Shown: positions 36,760 through 46,472, counted from the first letter of the stretch. The stretch: 64,000 bases of DNA from Candidatus Geocrenenecus huangii (GCA_023268155.1 JALNKM010000003.1:62001-126000); one strand, 5' to 3'. Notes: generated from the letters alone by a model not told the origin. Made by a program: numbers and translations.

Positions 36760-36842
36760 CAATTGGCGCCCCCTAATGACTACGTTATCATCGAGATTTA
36801 TTCATTTACCTTGATTAAAACGTGTGTGGGTAGTTCGACAAA

Positions 36843-36850
36843 GCTTAAAT
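36843..36850 (+). promoter_or_regulatory. TATA-like box fixing the hemerythrin start
   Basis: GCTTAAAT is centred about 25 nt before the GTG at 36871. This favours a leaderless transcript starting at or beside that GTG, instead of the long upstream extension of the same frame to 36763, which shows no domain and would run into the divergent gene. Confidence 0.5.
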
Positions 36851-36870
36851 TCCGAGTAGAGATATCGTTG

Positions 36871-37434
36871 GTGGATGTTTTGAAGCCTACTGATATTTTG
36901 AAGAATGAGCATGTCGAGATAAAGAAGGCACTCTCAATATTGAACGTCATAGTAGAGAAGATAGAATCATCGGAAAAAGTCTCTATAGAGGACCTAGAGA
37001 AGATCATCAATTTCATCAGAATATTCGCTGATAAGTGTCATCATGGAAAAGAAGAGAAGATTCTTTTTCCAAAGCTAGAGGAGGCCGGCATTCCCAGATA
37101 TGGCGGTCCGATCGGCGTGATGTTGATGGAGCATGAAGAAGGTAGGAGATACGTTAAGAATATGGTTGAAAACATTGAGAATCTCAAGAAAGGAGTGGAG
37201 ACGGCTCTGGACATTTTTAAGGATAATGCAGTAAATTACGTGGCCTTACTAGAGAATCACATCTGGAAAGAAGACAACATACTGTTCCATTTAGCTGACC
37301 AACATATTTCTCCAAGCAAGCAAGAAGAGTTACTCCTCATATTTGAAGAGTTTGAAGAAAAAATCATTGGGGAAGAACACGAGAAGCAGCTCGAAGCACT
37401 CAGGAAGCTCGAGGAAACATATCTGAAAAAATAG
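36871..37434 (+). CDS. Hemerythrin-like (HHE) iron protein
   Basis: The 187 residues from the GTG at 36871 form a four-helix HHE bundle. The spaced ligands are visible: NEHVEIKKAL, KCHHGKEEKILFP, MEHEEGRRYV and ENHIWKEDNILFHLAD, all standard di-iron positions (His, His, Glu, His, Glu, His). Such proteins sense or bind O2, NO or iron. A charged C-terminal helix follows (KQLEALRKLEETYLKK). The divergent metallo-beta-lactamase gene suggests a shared redox or detoxification role, by inference only. Confidence 0.85.
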   Translation: MDVLKPTDILKNEHVEIKKALSILNVIVEKIESSEKVSIEDLEKIINFIRIFADKCHHGKEEKILFPKLEEAGIPRYGGPIGVMLMEHEEGRRYVKNMVENIENLKKGVETALDIFKDNAVNYVALLENHIWKEDNILFHLADQHISPSKQEELLLIFEEFEEKIIGEEHEKQLEALRKLEETYLKK

Positions 37435-37594
37435 TTATCAAATTCTGATAATCAAATTCTACGATTACGTTCATAAAATATTGCTGAGAACATGTTGAAG
37501 ACTTTATCCCAGCTGGTAAAGGTATTATCCAGCATCGCATGTTTCTCACTAAATAGAGAAACTTAATAATCACTGAGTATGTGATATTTCCAGT

Positions 37595-37873
37595 ATGAAG
37601 GTCCCAGAGTCCATTAATACTTATTGTCCGAGATGCCGTAAATATACTGAGCATAAGGTAACATTATATAAGAAGGGTAAAGATAGAGCTTTAGCTGAGG
37701 GTGCGCGAAGACATGAGAGAGAACTGCACGGGTATGGTGGTCAGAAGTATCCTCTACAAAGGAAGAAGTCGAAGACTACTCAGAAGCAGACTCTTAAGCT
37801 AATCTGTAAAGAATGCAATTACACTATCCACAGGGAAGGCGTGAGATTGAAGAAACTAGAGATAACACGTTAG
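37595..37873 (+). CDS. rpl44e: 50S ribosomal protein L44e
   Basis: The 92-residue basic protein starts MKVPESINTYCPRCRKYTEH, has KKGKDRALAEGARRHERE and RRKKSKTTQKQTLKL-like basic stretches, and ends with the second half of the zinc ribbon (LICKECNYTIHREGVRLKK). This is the full archaeal/eukaryal L44e, which lies near the E site. Unlike in many archaea, S27e does not follow; the convergent aminotransferase homologue overlaps its end by 4 bp. A TATA-like CTTAATAA is about 29 nt before the ATG. Confidence 0.97.
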   Translation: MKVPESINTYCPRCRKYTEHKVTLYKKGKDRALAEGARRHERELHGYGGQKYPLQRKKSKTTQKQTLKLICKECNYTIHREGVRLKKLEITR

Positions 37874-39195
37874 AGTTTCTCCCTAGCCTTATACAATTCG
37901 TCCAGCTTAGCTTCTAGAATCTCCAAGCCTCTCTCTAACAATTCCTCTCTCATATTTAGAGGTGGGGAGAGAACTATGATAGATTCTCTTTCTAGTCTCA
38001 GCAGCAAGCCACTCCTAAAACATTCATTGATAAATTCCTTGGCAAGAGCTCTTGAAGACCTATATTTATCGACAAACTCGAAGCCTACATACATCCCCTT
38101 CCCATTCACTTTAGTTATGAATTCAAGTTCCTCGGCAATTTCTTCGATCTTCTTCTTTATGTTTCTACCAATCCTTTCTGCTCGTTCAATCAAACCCTCA
38201 TCTTTCAATATCTCTAGGACTGTAGATGCCATGGTTATTGTAAGAATATTTCCACCTATCTCAGGGTCAATATATTTTGGCTCGAGGTCAAGTAGTCTAC
38301 TTCTAGCTACTAGGAGACCCAGAGGCTGTCCTTGAGAAATCTGCGAACCGAGAATTACGATATCTGCGTCAACGTCATAATAATCGAGGATAAACCATCT
38401 ACCAGTCCTAGCCGGAGCAGATATAGATTCATCGATGATTAACAATATTTTATTCTGTTTACAGAATTTCTTTAAGTCCTTTAGATATTCTTCAGGAGGT
38501 GATACACCATCACTCCTCAATGGTTGCATGATTATGGCCCCGGCATTCTCTAGGATGCCTTGGGATAGCATGTCCTCTAGGTAGCCAAGGCAATCTACTT
38601 CACATCTACTTCTTCCATGTTTTAGGAGACATCTTGAACATTCAGGGTAAGGAACACGTACGAAGCCGGAAGCTTCTTCAAATCTTCTCCACTTAGTAGC
38701 TATATCAGTCGATATAGATTGGGCTCCAAGAGTTAAACCATGGTAAGATCCTGTGAAGCCTACTATTATTCTCCTGCCAGTATTTAGTCTAGCTATCCTT
38801 ATAGCTGATTCTACGGCCTCGGACCTTGAATCAAGCATCAGTATACGACCTTCATCTCTTATAGGGGAAATTCCAAGCAATCTTTCTGCGAACTCTATGA
38901 ATTCTTCACTATATGATTTCTGGAAAGTAAAGAATCTTCCATCCTCTATTAATCTTGAAATAGCTTCGGAAATTCTTGGATGACTCCCACCTAGTAGTAG
39001 GCTTCCTCCCCCTGATGTGAAGTCTAGGTAAGTGTTCTCATTCGGGTCTGTTACAACTCCTTCATCTATCTTCTTAACAATTAGAGGATATGGAGGTTGA
39101 AAAGAACGAGAAAAGAGCTTACATGTTTTCTCAATAATTTTAGATGAATCATTCGAGGAAAACTTTTTAAATCCTTCATTGTTTTCCCGAGTCAT
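37870..39195 (-). CDS. Class III aminotransferase homologue lacking the PLP lysine
   Basis: The 441-residue protein aligns with the class III (4-aminobutyrate/acetylornithine type) aminotransferases along its length: DFTSGGGSLLLGGSHPRI, GFTGSYHGLTLGAQSIS, ILLIIDESISAPARTGRW (Asp that contacts the PLP nitrogen) and a cysteine-bearing loop (PECSRC...CEVDCLGYLE) found in archaeal members. At the lysine position, where relatives read LGKGxxxG, this one reads VILGSQISQGQPLG: the lysine (residue 284 from the ATG) is serine. It cannot form the internal aldimine, so transamination is unlikely. The ATG at 39195 is used over a TTG at 39204. Confidence 0.8.
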   Translation of the reverse strand: MTRENNEGFKKFSSNDSSKIIEKTCKLFSRSFQPPYPLIVKKIDEGVVTDPNENTYLDFTSGGGSLLLGGSHPRISEAISRLIEDGRFFTFQKSYSEEFIEFAERLLGISPIRDEGRILMLDSRSEAVESAIRIARLNTGRRIIVGFTGSYHGLTLGAQSISTDIATKWRRFEEASGFVRVPYPECSRCLLKHGRSRCEVDCLGYLEDMLSQGILENAGAIIMQPLRSDGVSPPEEYLKDLKKFCKQNKILLIIDESISAPARTGRWFILDYYDVDADIVILGSQISQGQPLGLLVARSRLLDLEPKYIDPEIGGNILTITMASTVLEILKDEGLIERAERIGRNIKKKIEEIAEELEFITKVNGKGMYVGFEFVDKYRSSRALAKEFINECFRSGLLLRLERESIIVLSPPLNMREELLERGLEILEAKLDELYKAREKL

Positions 39196-39270
39196 TTCAC
39201 TCAACTAGTAAGCCTCTTCTAAATCTATAACCATTTGCCTATATGATGTAAGAAACTTAAATGTTCCAGG

Positions 39271-39540
39271 CTATTTTGTTATAAGTATTTCGATGAAGCT
39301 TACATATCTTTTCTTATTCTCGTCTAACTCTGCTTCATCATATCCTATGGCGATATCCTTTATTTTCAGGTTTGAATAGAAACTTTTTTTGAGAAGGAAT
39401 GCAACGTCTACACAATTACTGATACTTCTCCCCCGGGCTCTGAGGAGAATTTCCTTCTCACCTCTATTAAATAAGGTTATGCATGCCGTAACATATCTCA
39501 TCTTAGGCTTTTTCCCAACTATGACCATGGCTCTACCCAA
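39271..39540 (-). CDS. albA: Alba chromatin/RNA-binding protein
   Basis: The 89-residue protein has the Alba core: VIVGKKPKMRYVTACITLFNR with the DNA-contacting lysines, then ILLRARGRSISNCVDVAFLL and a C-terminal hairpin. Alba dimers coat DNA and RNA in most archaea outside haloarchaea. The frame opens at a TTG (39540) after GAGGTTAGGAAG; an ATG at 39528 would give MVIVGKK. It is a divergent copy (usual text VLAVLTQF is changed), possibly a second paralogue of a genome-wide family. Confidence 0.85.
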   Translation of the reverse strand: MGRAMVIVGKKPKMRYVTACITLFNRGEKEILLRARGRSISNCVDVAFLLKKSFYSNLKIKDIAIGYDEAELDENKKRYVSFIEILITK

Positions 39541-39625
39541 GACTTCCTAACCTCTTCTAACAAATCCGAATTGAGCGAAATAAAATTTATCCTTTATCCA
39601 GAAACTCCTGACTCAAAGACTCAAG

Positions 39626-41395
39626 CTATAATAATAGAAGAGTAATTATCCCTGAAAAGATTAAAGAAGCCAGTATTGCTAATAAGAACAGTCTAAGAGA
39701 TTTGAAAGATTTTTCTGCTGCTTCTGCTAGAAAATCATTCGACATAACCTTAACGTTCTCGAATCTCATCGAAACTCTTGAGACCTCCATATTCTTCAAA
39801 TTTGATAAAGCTTTCTTCAATGCCTCGATTGCAGAAGATGATATAACTTCAACTGGTATCACCTCGCCGAGAGGATGATAGCCTCTACCTCCAAGCTTTA
39901 ATCCATTCACTATATGAGTATCAGTCGTCAAGACTTCGCAGTAATCGAAGCCTAGCTTTCTAGCTTCTTCACTTATCATGCCTCTAACCTCGGGCACAGC
40001 GTTATTACTATCAATAACGATAAGGGCCGTCGATAGACCATCCTCGTTCCTGAATGTTAAGACTCTTATTCCTAGCGGACCTATTCCATCTTCTAGACCA
40101 TAGTCTTCTATCATGTTTTCACCGTACCCGACCAGTAGCAGAGACCTTCCATGAATAGTCATCTTCAAAGCTTGAGCTACTACGTTTTTTATATCTCTAA
40201 AACCATCTCCATCAAGTTCTTTGACGTCTTCCGAGAAACTGTTATGCGCATCCACTATGATTACGTCATCCCTCTCTATCCCATCCATTACACTCGGAGG
40301 TATATCTTCCATACCTTTAGGATGGAGAGTTACTACTACCAGTGTGGAGCTGCCTACTTGGATAACGGAAGCTGTGGCAGACCCATACTTTAAGATCTTC
40401 GTGGAACCAATTAACTCAGAATAGCTAGAGTCGTGGGTTAATATTTTTCTCGAGATCTCTTCAGCTATAAATTCACAATCTCTCCTGGATATAATATTCT
40501 TTGAATGATCTGAGAGCCCTCTGGCGATGACCACTTTTACCCCTTTCCGTGAAAGCCTTTCTTCAATCAAATATGGTAGTATACTGCTACCGAAATCTCT
40601 GAACGGTCCAGGATGAAAACCTGGAATTATAAATGCTATCTCTACATTCTTCCTTCCTGCTTCTCTGAATATTAGACAGTCAACTTTAATTTCGGAGGTG
40701 TTATTTAGCTTCTCAGCTAATTTTTCTAGAGAGTCTTTTCTACCATCAAGGAATATCGCTAACATTGCTGATAAGAGTTTTAGAGGCTTCAATCCATGAA
40801 TTTTGTAAAAATAATTTATGTAGGAAGAGTAGAGGAGGTGTAGAGCATTTCCGATCACTTGCCCAATGATCATCGGGGTTAGAAGATAGTTTAAGGCAGG
40901 ATCGAGAAGAGGGGATGTCATGAGCGTTGAGATGATGCACGTATACTTTAACGTGTAGGATAGATCATCTTCTGTGAGGACCCTTATTATTAAGCCTCTA
41001 AGTAGTGTAGCTAATGCTATAAGTGATGAGAAGAATACCAGGCCGATTACTCGGGAGTTCGCAAGCGCGTCCGCCATATACATGATTGATAGCCCGATGC
41101 TATTCAGTAGCATTTCTACTATTGTTAATCCATTAAGTCTCCTAAAATTTACTAAGCCTACTCTAATACTAGAGAATAGAAAGTTAACGATGATTATCGA
41201 GTAGAAAGATAAGGCAGGTATCCATATTCTCGACAAGTCGGTCAACGATAAAAGAACTACCGAAAGAGCGATAAACAGTGTAAGTAAATGTAACAGATTC
41301 CCTCTACCCGGCAGTCCTTTTATATACGGGTAGAGCGAGGCCAACCTCGATGTATGATTTAACTTCTTCAAACTTTTCATGATTCCTCTAGGCAT
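39626..41395 (-). CDS. DUF2070 family membrane protein
   Basis: The 589-residue protein has an N-terminal half of six to seven membrane segments (to about residue 200) and a soluble half with FIIPGFHPGPFRDFGSS, ARGLSDHSKN, DAHNSFSEDVKELDGDGF and VLTTDTHIVNGLKLGGRGYHPLG, rich in conserved His, Asp and Gly like a metal-dependent phosphohydrolase-type site; one more helix closes the protein. This matches the archaeal DUF2070 family. Function is not known; a membrane-lipid or cell-surface hydrolase is my guess. Confidence 0.82.
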   Translation of the reverse strand: MPRGIMKSLKKLNHTSRLASLYPYIKGLPGRGNLLHLLTLFIALSVVLLSLTDLSRIWIPALSFYSIIIVNFLFSSIRVGLVNFRRLNGLTIVEMLLNSIGLSIMYMADALANSRVIGLVFFSSLIALATLLRGLIIRVLTEDDLSYTLKYTCIISTLMTSPLLDPALNYLLTPMIIGQVIGNALHLLYSSYINYFYKIHGLKPLKLLSAMLAIFLDGRKDSLEKLAEKLNNTSEIKVDCLIFREAGRKNVEIAFIIPGFHPGPFRDFGSSILPYLIEERLSRKGVKVVIARGLSDHSKNIISRRDCEFIAEEISRKILTHDSSYSELIGSTKILKYGSATASVIQVGSSTLVVVTLHPKGMEDIPPSVMDGIERDDVIIVDAHNSFSEDVKELDGDGFRDIKNVVAQALKMTIHGRSLLLVGYGENMIEDYGLEDGIGPLGIRVLTFRNEDGLSTALIVIDSNNAVPEVRGMISEEARKLGFDYCEVLTTDTHIVNGLKLGGRGYHPLGEVIPVEVISSSAIEALKKALSNLKNMEVSRVSMRFENVKVMSNDFLAEAAEKSFKSLRLFLLAILASLIFSGIITLLLL

Positions 41396-41482
41396 GGGGA
41401 TTTATTAATTGTTCGTTATCTCTACTAAATAAATTGTTAGAAGAAAATATTAAGAACATCCACTAAATTAATAGAGCATAGA

Positions 41483-42472
41483 TTGAATGCATTAAGGATA
41501 CGCGGAGGTAGCGGTCTCACTCTGGAAACCAAGAATTCAAGACTAGTCTTCGATACTAAGCCACTCGGCAACAGTATCCAGTTTATCTCCCACGCACATC
41601 TCGACCACGTCTACAATCTGTCTATGAAGGACGTAGTAATGAGTGAAGAAACCGCCTCTATACTGAAAGCTGTGCATAGGAGAGGTGAATGGACTAAACT
41701 AAAGTACAAAGAAAAATTTAGAATTGGAGACTGCCTGGAAATATCGATGGAGCCGGCTGGACACGTTCTAGGCTCAACCCAATACATAATCGACGTTAAT
41801 GGTTTAAGGACAGTCTATACAGGAGACTTCAACATCTATGATAGCTTGATACATCAAGGAGCTAAACCAGTGGAATCCGATATACTCATAATAGAATCAA
41901 CATATGGGATTCCCTACTATAGATTCCCAGCTAGGGAGAAAACATATGCTGATATTGTTAGATGGGTTCTTAAGACTATTTCTTCAAACGAGATACCCGC
42001 ATTCAAAGTCTACTCACTTGGGAAGAGTCAAGAAATTATACGGGTTATAAATACCTACCTAGATATTCCAGTGGTTGTAAGCAAGCCGGTTTCGAAGATA
42101 TCTGATAAATACAACGAACATGGCATACCTCTCGAATACGTCCCGATAGATAAAGTTGAAGGCTTAGAAGTTTTAAAACAAGGGGAATGCGTATACGTTT
42201 CAAGCTATAGAGAAAATGTACCGACGAATAAGAAGGTTCGATGGGCTGTGGCCACTGGATGGGCCTTAAGATACCGTCACTCAAATTATGACATCTCTTT
42301 TCCCCTTAGTGGACACTCCGACTATTATGGATTAGTAAAGTATATCTTGGAGAGCCGGCCGAAACAAGTATACACGATTTACGGCTATGCTAAAGAGTTC
42401 TCCACTAATCTTAGAAGAATAGGGATCAACGCTAAACCCGTTTATGAAGCAAGCCAATCCACTCTTGACTAA
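41483..42472 (+). CDS. Beta-CASP metallo-beta-lactamase-fold protein
   Basis: The 329-residue protein has the HxHxDH site ISHAHLDHVYN, MEPAGHVLGSTQYI and YTGDFNIYDSLI, and late SGHSDYYGLVKYIL, as in the beta-CASP group of RNA/DNA-processing nucleases (CPSF73/SNM1 related). It is short compared with the archaeal aCPSF1-type proteins and has no KH domains. It is probably an exonuclease-like member. The start is TTG at 41483; TATA-like ATATTAAG lies near 41447. It is divergent from the DUF2070 gene. Confidence 0.82.
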   Translation: MNALRIRGGSGLTLETKNSRLVFDTKPLGNSIQFISHAHLDHVYNLSMKDVVMSEETASILKAVHRRGEWTKLKYKEKFRIGDCLEISMEPAGHVLGSTQYIIDVNGLRTVYTGDFNIYDSLIHQGAKPVESDILIIESTYGIPYYRFPAREKTYADIVRWVLKTISSNEIPAFKVYSLGKSQEIIRVINTYLDIPVVVSKPVSKISDKYNEHGIPLEYVPIDKVEGLEVLKQGECVYVSSYRENVPTNKKVRWAVATGWALRYRHSNYDISFPLSGHSDYYGLVKYILESRPKQVYTIYGYAKEFSTNLRRIGINAKPVYEASQSTLD

Positions 42473-42552
42473 CGTCGAATCTCCCATTATGTTAAAGGTG
42501 AATGAAAGTATTTATTAGCGAGTTGTCAATTCTAGTAAGTGGTGTAGAGTAG

Positions 42553-42720
42553 ATGAGTGTTAGGAGGAGGCGGAGAGAAGCACCAATGCCTCAATCGGCT
42601 GCAGGGCTCTTAAGATTCTTTGAAGAAGAAATTAAAGGTATAAAGATTAGAGCCGAGCTTGTCCTAATACTTGCAGCTTTGATGGTCGCTATTGTAATCA
42701 TTGCGAACATCTTCTTCTAG
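42553..42720 (+). CDS. secG: Preprotein translocase subunit Sec61-beta
   Basis: A 55-residue frame, below common length cut-offs. It starts MSVRRRRREAPMPQSAAG, continues LLRFFEEEIKGIKIRAELVL, and ends in one membrane helix (ILAALMVAIVIIANIFF). This is the archaeal Sec61-beta pattern: basic cytosolic tail, AAGLLRFFEEE signature and a C-terminal tail anchor. It is part of the SecYEbeta channel. It is a single gene between a beta-CASP protein and a convergent wHTH gene. Confidence 0.92.
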   Translation: MSVRRRRREAPMPQSAAGLLRFFEEEIKGIKIRAELVLILAALMVAIVIIANIFF

Positions 42721-42727
42721 TACTTAA

Positions 42728-42994
42728 CTATGCTTCTTCAATAGCTTTTTGACCTATACCCGTAACCATCCACAAGAGTCTCCCCTTGTATTTCTGCGAT
42801 CTAACTATTCCTTCAGCCTCCATATTCTTTAAATGTCTCCTTATCGATGAAGCACTTCTACCAACTCCTTCCGATATTTTCCTGATCGTTAATGGTTTCG
42901 ATTTTATCAAGTGGAGGATTCTTGAACGAGTATCCAGTCCCTTCTTGACATTCCTTATTCTGTATAGATACGCTCTTGGATTAACCTCTGACAT
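42728..42994 (-). CDS. Winged-helix transcriptional regulator
   Basis: The 88-residue protein has a DNA-binding winged helix: TRSRILHLIKSKPLTIRKISEGVGRSASSIRRHLKNMEAEG (residues 21-61, with the recognition helix SSIRRHLKNM) and a wing GIVRSQKYKGRLLWMVT. ArsR/MarR-like, no ligand-binding domain. Its targets are unknown. It is on its own, 8 bp from the end of secG and 53 bp from the DP2 gene on the same strand. Confidence 0.82.
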   Translation of the reverse strand: MSEVNPRAYLYRIRNVKKGLDTRSRILHLIKSKPLTIRKISEGVGRSASSIRRHLKNMEAEGIVRSQKYKGRLLWMVTGIGQKAIEEA

Positions 42995-43046
42995 CCAAAC
43001 TAGAATGCGTTAATCCTCTAGATAATCGTTATCTGGTTTGGCCATA

Positions 43047-46000
43047 CTACATGAACTTTTCAAGCGAGACTTGTCTTCCAGCTACTTCACCATCTTCTTC
43101 TTTTGTAAACATTTTCTTTACACCATCTATAGCTAGGAGAGCTTGTTCTCTTAGATACTGGTTTCTAACATACTTTCCCAAGAGTTCTTCAGCGAGCTCA
43201 ACATATTTTTCTATAGCTCCTCTGAAGACTGTTTGTTTTAGGTCGGCTCCACAGTTATGACATCTCCTAGTTAATGGAGGCCTACGGTATTTTGACCCGC
43301 ACTTCTTACATCTAAACTCTTGTGTAAAGAATGCTCTAGCATTCCCAACTATATCTGGGAGTAGATGAGTCTCCATAATCTTCTCCACCATATGGGTTAC
43401 ATCTACTCCGGTCAATTTTTCAACAATATCTATCTGCCCAGCAATCTTGCTCAGCATAGATGAATGTTTCTTGTAAGACGATTCCTTCACAGTGGATATC
43501 AACGAATTCAACGGGTGGGTGAATTTACATCCAGCAAACGCTTCAGGTCTCCCCAAGTAGTTCTTAATAGTTGGGATTATACTGGCGATGGTAGATATGT
43601 GTTCACCATTCTTCGCTTTTCTATAGAATTCTAGAGGATACCTATCTATTACATCTAGGTTATGTGCTTGTTCATCAACTTCTTCTGGGTATACTATAGA
43701 GGTTATCAGGAGGGGGGAATCCATCTTACCGCCAACTCTATTCGGCAAATAGAGTCTTGAAAAATTGATCAGAGGGTCTAGTAATAACATAATACTATCT
43801 TCGTCTCCATCGCAATCTCTTCTCTTCGCTGCATGGAGGACTGGATGAGCAAAGCATACGAGCCCATCGATTATACCTATCACTCTCGTAACCGACCCGA
43901 CGTACGTGTGTGGAGAAAGCACCAGCACGAGTTCTCCTATAATGTCCTCAGGTTTCTCGAAGTTGTAATAGGTGTCCATGCCTGCAAGCTTCTTAAGTTC
44001 ATCATCTATGAACTTAGATACTCTAAGTAAGTGTTCTGCGGCTCTACGGGGGATAATTATGTCTTGGATTCTAAGTTCTAGAATTTGGTTGGGAGATGTA
44101 AGAGGCTCCCCAAATATATCGTGAGTATAGCCTAGTTCTCTTAACTTATCTATAGGTGTTCCTATCTGGCTTGGTTTGAAATGTGTTAGTGGAGCATTAG
44201 TCGCATCAAATCTTATAGTTCCATCTTTATATACATAGAGTTCGTATCGAGCTCTTAGGATACCTTTAGCTAAATCTTCAGGGGTTTTTGTCAAACTATT
44301 CAATCCCTTAACGCCTTTGATCCTTCCTGGAAGAGGCATATTGATCTCCCTAGACACTTCGTATAGTTTCTCTGCGACATTTATCACGAATTTCTCATAG
44401 TAGCTAACGTTGCCACCACATTTTTCACATATCGTTTCTTCATCGTATTTCTTCTCGGACCCACATGAATCACATTCTCCAATTATATCTGTAGGTATTC
44501 TACATTCAGGGCATTTATGAATCCACGTCTTCTTACCACAGTTCGGACACCTTCTCCTCACAAGCTCGACTACAATCTTCTCATCTTCATTCAATACGTT
44601 TATCAAGTCTCTCGAGGGGCCACCGCTCGATCCTGCTGGGAACAGGATATTGACCGGCGGGCTCATCTCTCTCATAGCAGCTTTTTCCGGCCTACCCATC
44701 CTAGCACCTATAAATGTTCCAGCTTTGTCTTCGATGATTATTCCTGAAAGCTTGCTCAAAATATCTAGAATATCTCCTCTTGCTGGTTCAACATGATCGA
44801 ACGGTCTAAGTATTGCCATTAGGGTCTTGAGCCAGTCAATCGATAGAACTACCTTGTCTAATTCAACTCTATGCTCTATGAGTAACCTTGTTAGTATGTC
44901 TTTGGCTTTTTCCGACTTCGGCAGATACACTTCTCCATTCTTATGTATTAGATTCTTTACGGAATTCTTTAACCATTCTCTCAGGATGAACGCTTCCTCT
45001 ATCACGATATTTCTCCAGAATGGCGTATATTTTGGATGAAGTGGAACGCCGAGCTTTAAGCTAATCAATAATGCCTCTCTCACTGTCGGCGTGCTATTGA
45101 AGGGATCGCTCAACACTCTCTCAATCTTTTCATACAGTTCTTTACCGATATTTGATGAGGCGTTCCTAGATATCCTTAGTCGGAGCTCTTCACACCACCA
45201 TTCTTCGCAAAATCCAGGTCTATGAATTTTCACATTGTTTTCGATTAAATCTCCTACAGATACTAGTATATCTCCTAGAAAGAGTATTTTCTCTATCTTA
45301 TCCTTGATTTTTTCATATTTCGTATGATTTTCTAATCTGGCTACTTCACCATCTACAGTCAATACGACAGGTGGCTCAATATATTCCACTACGGATACTA
45401 TCCCTCCCTTCCCCGGGTAGTCGAGCTTCAGCTGAGTTCCAGAAACGATATACCAATTGAGGATCTCAAGTGTCACGGGGTGAAGTCCAACTGAGGCTAA
45501 CCCGGTAGATGCAGTTCTCCCATATCTAATCCTCAATCCCCCAAATCTGTCTTGCACAGATATTACTGGTCTTCCACCAACTACTTCATCAAGGTATCCT
45601 TCATCTTCATTCTTGACGGAATCCATTATTTCTATTACCCTTCCAATCCATTCCCATCCATCTAGGCCTATCTTCTCTACGAATTTTAGAACCTTCTTGG
45701 CTCTCCCTGCAATCCCGTCATTTATAACTCTGAGGGCTCCACCTCTTAGATAATTTGTCTCGATCCTCGGTAGATTGCGGAAAGATGAAACAAGTATTTT
45801 GTCTGTGGGAATACCTGTAACTTCTACGGGCAGGTTCTTCAAAACATACTCTATTACATCGTCTGGGACATTATACTGGAATCTTGAGACCTTCCGTTTA
45901 TACAATCTTAATTCTTCTATGAATCTCATCACTTCTTCATAGGTAGGCTTGTATCTATCTAGGCCTACAAGCCTTCTAACATAATCCGCTAAGACTACTA

Positions 46001-46472
46001 CTGCTGCAAGCTCGGTTCCTCCTGCAGATCTTATCGGTCCAGCGAAATATATTGCTAGATACCTTGAGCCATCGAAGTTCTTCTTTATCTTTACATCTAC
46101 AACCCCCTCGGTTGGAGCAGCAGTTATACATGGTGGAGTCAATATAGCCAAGGACGTCCTAATGGCTTGTAGCAGTATCCGATTATCGATTTTCTCTTTT
46201 CCATGTTCTTCAATTATGTCTTTCGCGAGTTTTAATGCTAGCTTCTCTAACGACATTTTACCGAGTGAACTTCTTATCTTATCAGCCACCCCCCTCGGTC
46301 CAACTAGGAGTTCGACTCTCTCCGCTAAATCCCTAGCGAAGAATACCTCGATGTAGGGTGTTGGAGAAGCTATTCTCTTCCTAGCTTCGATAGCTATCTT
46401 CTTCTGATGAATTATCTTATCCGACAATTCTTTATAGTATTTAGCTAATTCTTTAGAGCCCCTTTCACTCAT
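43047..46472 (-). CDS. polC: DNA polymerase D large subunit DP2
   Basis: The 1141-residue catalytic subunit of the archaeal family-D replicative polymerase. It has KNFDGSRYLAIYFAGPIRSAGGT-like N-terminal text, a central zinc segment (CPNCGKKTWIHKCPEC...CDSC...CEKC), the two-barrel active site with RDCDGDEDSIMLLL and a C-terminal zinc finger (CKKCGSKYRRPPLTRRCHNCG). No intein is inserted, as length is standard. The small subunit DP1 is not in the window. PolD is absent from Crenarchaeota in the strict sense, so its presence narrows the lineage. It is monocistronic here. Confidence 0.97.
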   Translation of the reverse strand: MSERGSKELAKYYKELSDKIIHQKKIAIEARKRIASPTPYIEVFFARDLAERVELLVGPRGVADKIRSSLGKMSLEKLALKLAKDIIEEHGKEKIDNRILLQAIRTSLAILTPPCITAAPTEGVVDVKIKKNFDGSRYLAIYFAGPIRSAGGTELAAVVVLADYVRRLVGLDRYKPTYEEVMRFIEELRLYKRKVSRFQYNVPDDVIEYVLKNLPVEVTGIPTDKILVSSFRNLPRIETNYLRGGALRVINDGIAGRAKKVLKFVEKIGLDGWEWIGRVIEIMDSVKNEDEGYLDEVVGGRPVISVQDRFGGLRIRYGRTASTGLASVGLHPVTLEILNWYIVSGTQLKLDYPGKGGIVSVVEYIEPPVVLTVDGEVARLENHTKYEKIKDKIEKILFLGDILVSVGDLIENNVKIHRPGFCEEWWCEELRLRISRNASSNIGKELYEKIERVLSDPFNSTPTVREALLISLKLGVPLHPKYTPFWRNIVIEEAFILREWLKNSVKNLIHKNGEVYLPKSEKAKDILTRLLIEHRVELDKVVLSIDWLKTLMAILRPFDHVEPARGDILDILSKLSGIIIEDKAGTFIGARMGRPEKAAMREMSPPVNILFPAGSSGGPSRDLINVLNEDEKIVVELVRRRCPNCGKKTWIHKCPECRIPTDIIGECDSCGSEKKYDEETICEKCGGNVSYYEKFVINVAEKLYEVSREINMPLPGRIKGVKGLNSLTKTPEDLAKGILRARYELYVYKDGTIRFDATNAPLTHFKPSQIGTPIDKLRELGYTHDIFGEPLTSPNQILELRIQDIIIPRRAAEHLLRVSKFIDDELKKLAGMDTYYNFEKPEDIIGELVLVLSPHTYVGSVTRVIGIIDGLVCFAHPVLHAAKRRDCDGDEDSIMLLLDPLINFSRLYLPNRVGGKMDSPLLITSIVYPEEVDEQAHNLDVIDRYPLEFYRKAKNGEHISTIASIIPTIKNYLGRPEAFAGCKFTHPLNSLISTVKESSYKKHSSMLSKIAGQIDIVEKLTGVDVTHMVEKIMETHLLPDIVGNARAFFTQEFRCKKCGSKYRRPPLTRRCHNCGADLKQTVFRGAIEKYVELAEELLGKYVRNQYLREQALLAIDGVKKMFTKEEDGEVAGRQVSLEKFM

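Noticed and set aside
43047-46472. Possible intein in PolD DP2, and likewise in reverse gyrase or MCM.
   Set aside because: Lengths are standard, no Hint-domain text (C-x-x-x-T...HN-C/S/T) interrupts conserved motifs.
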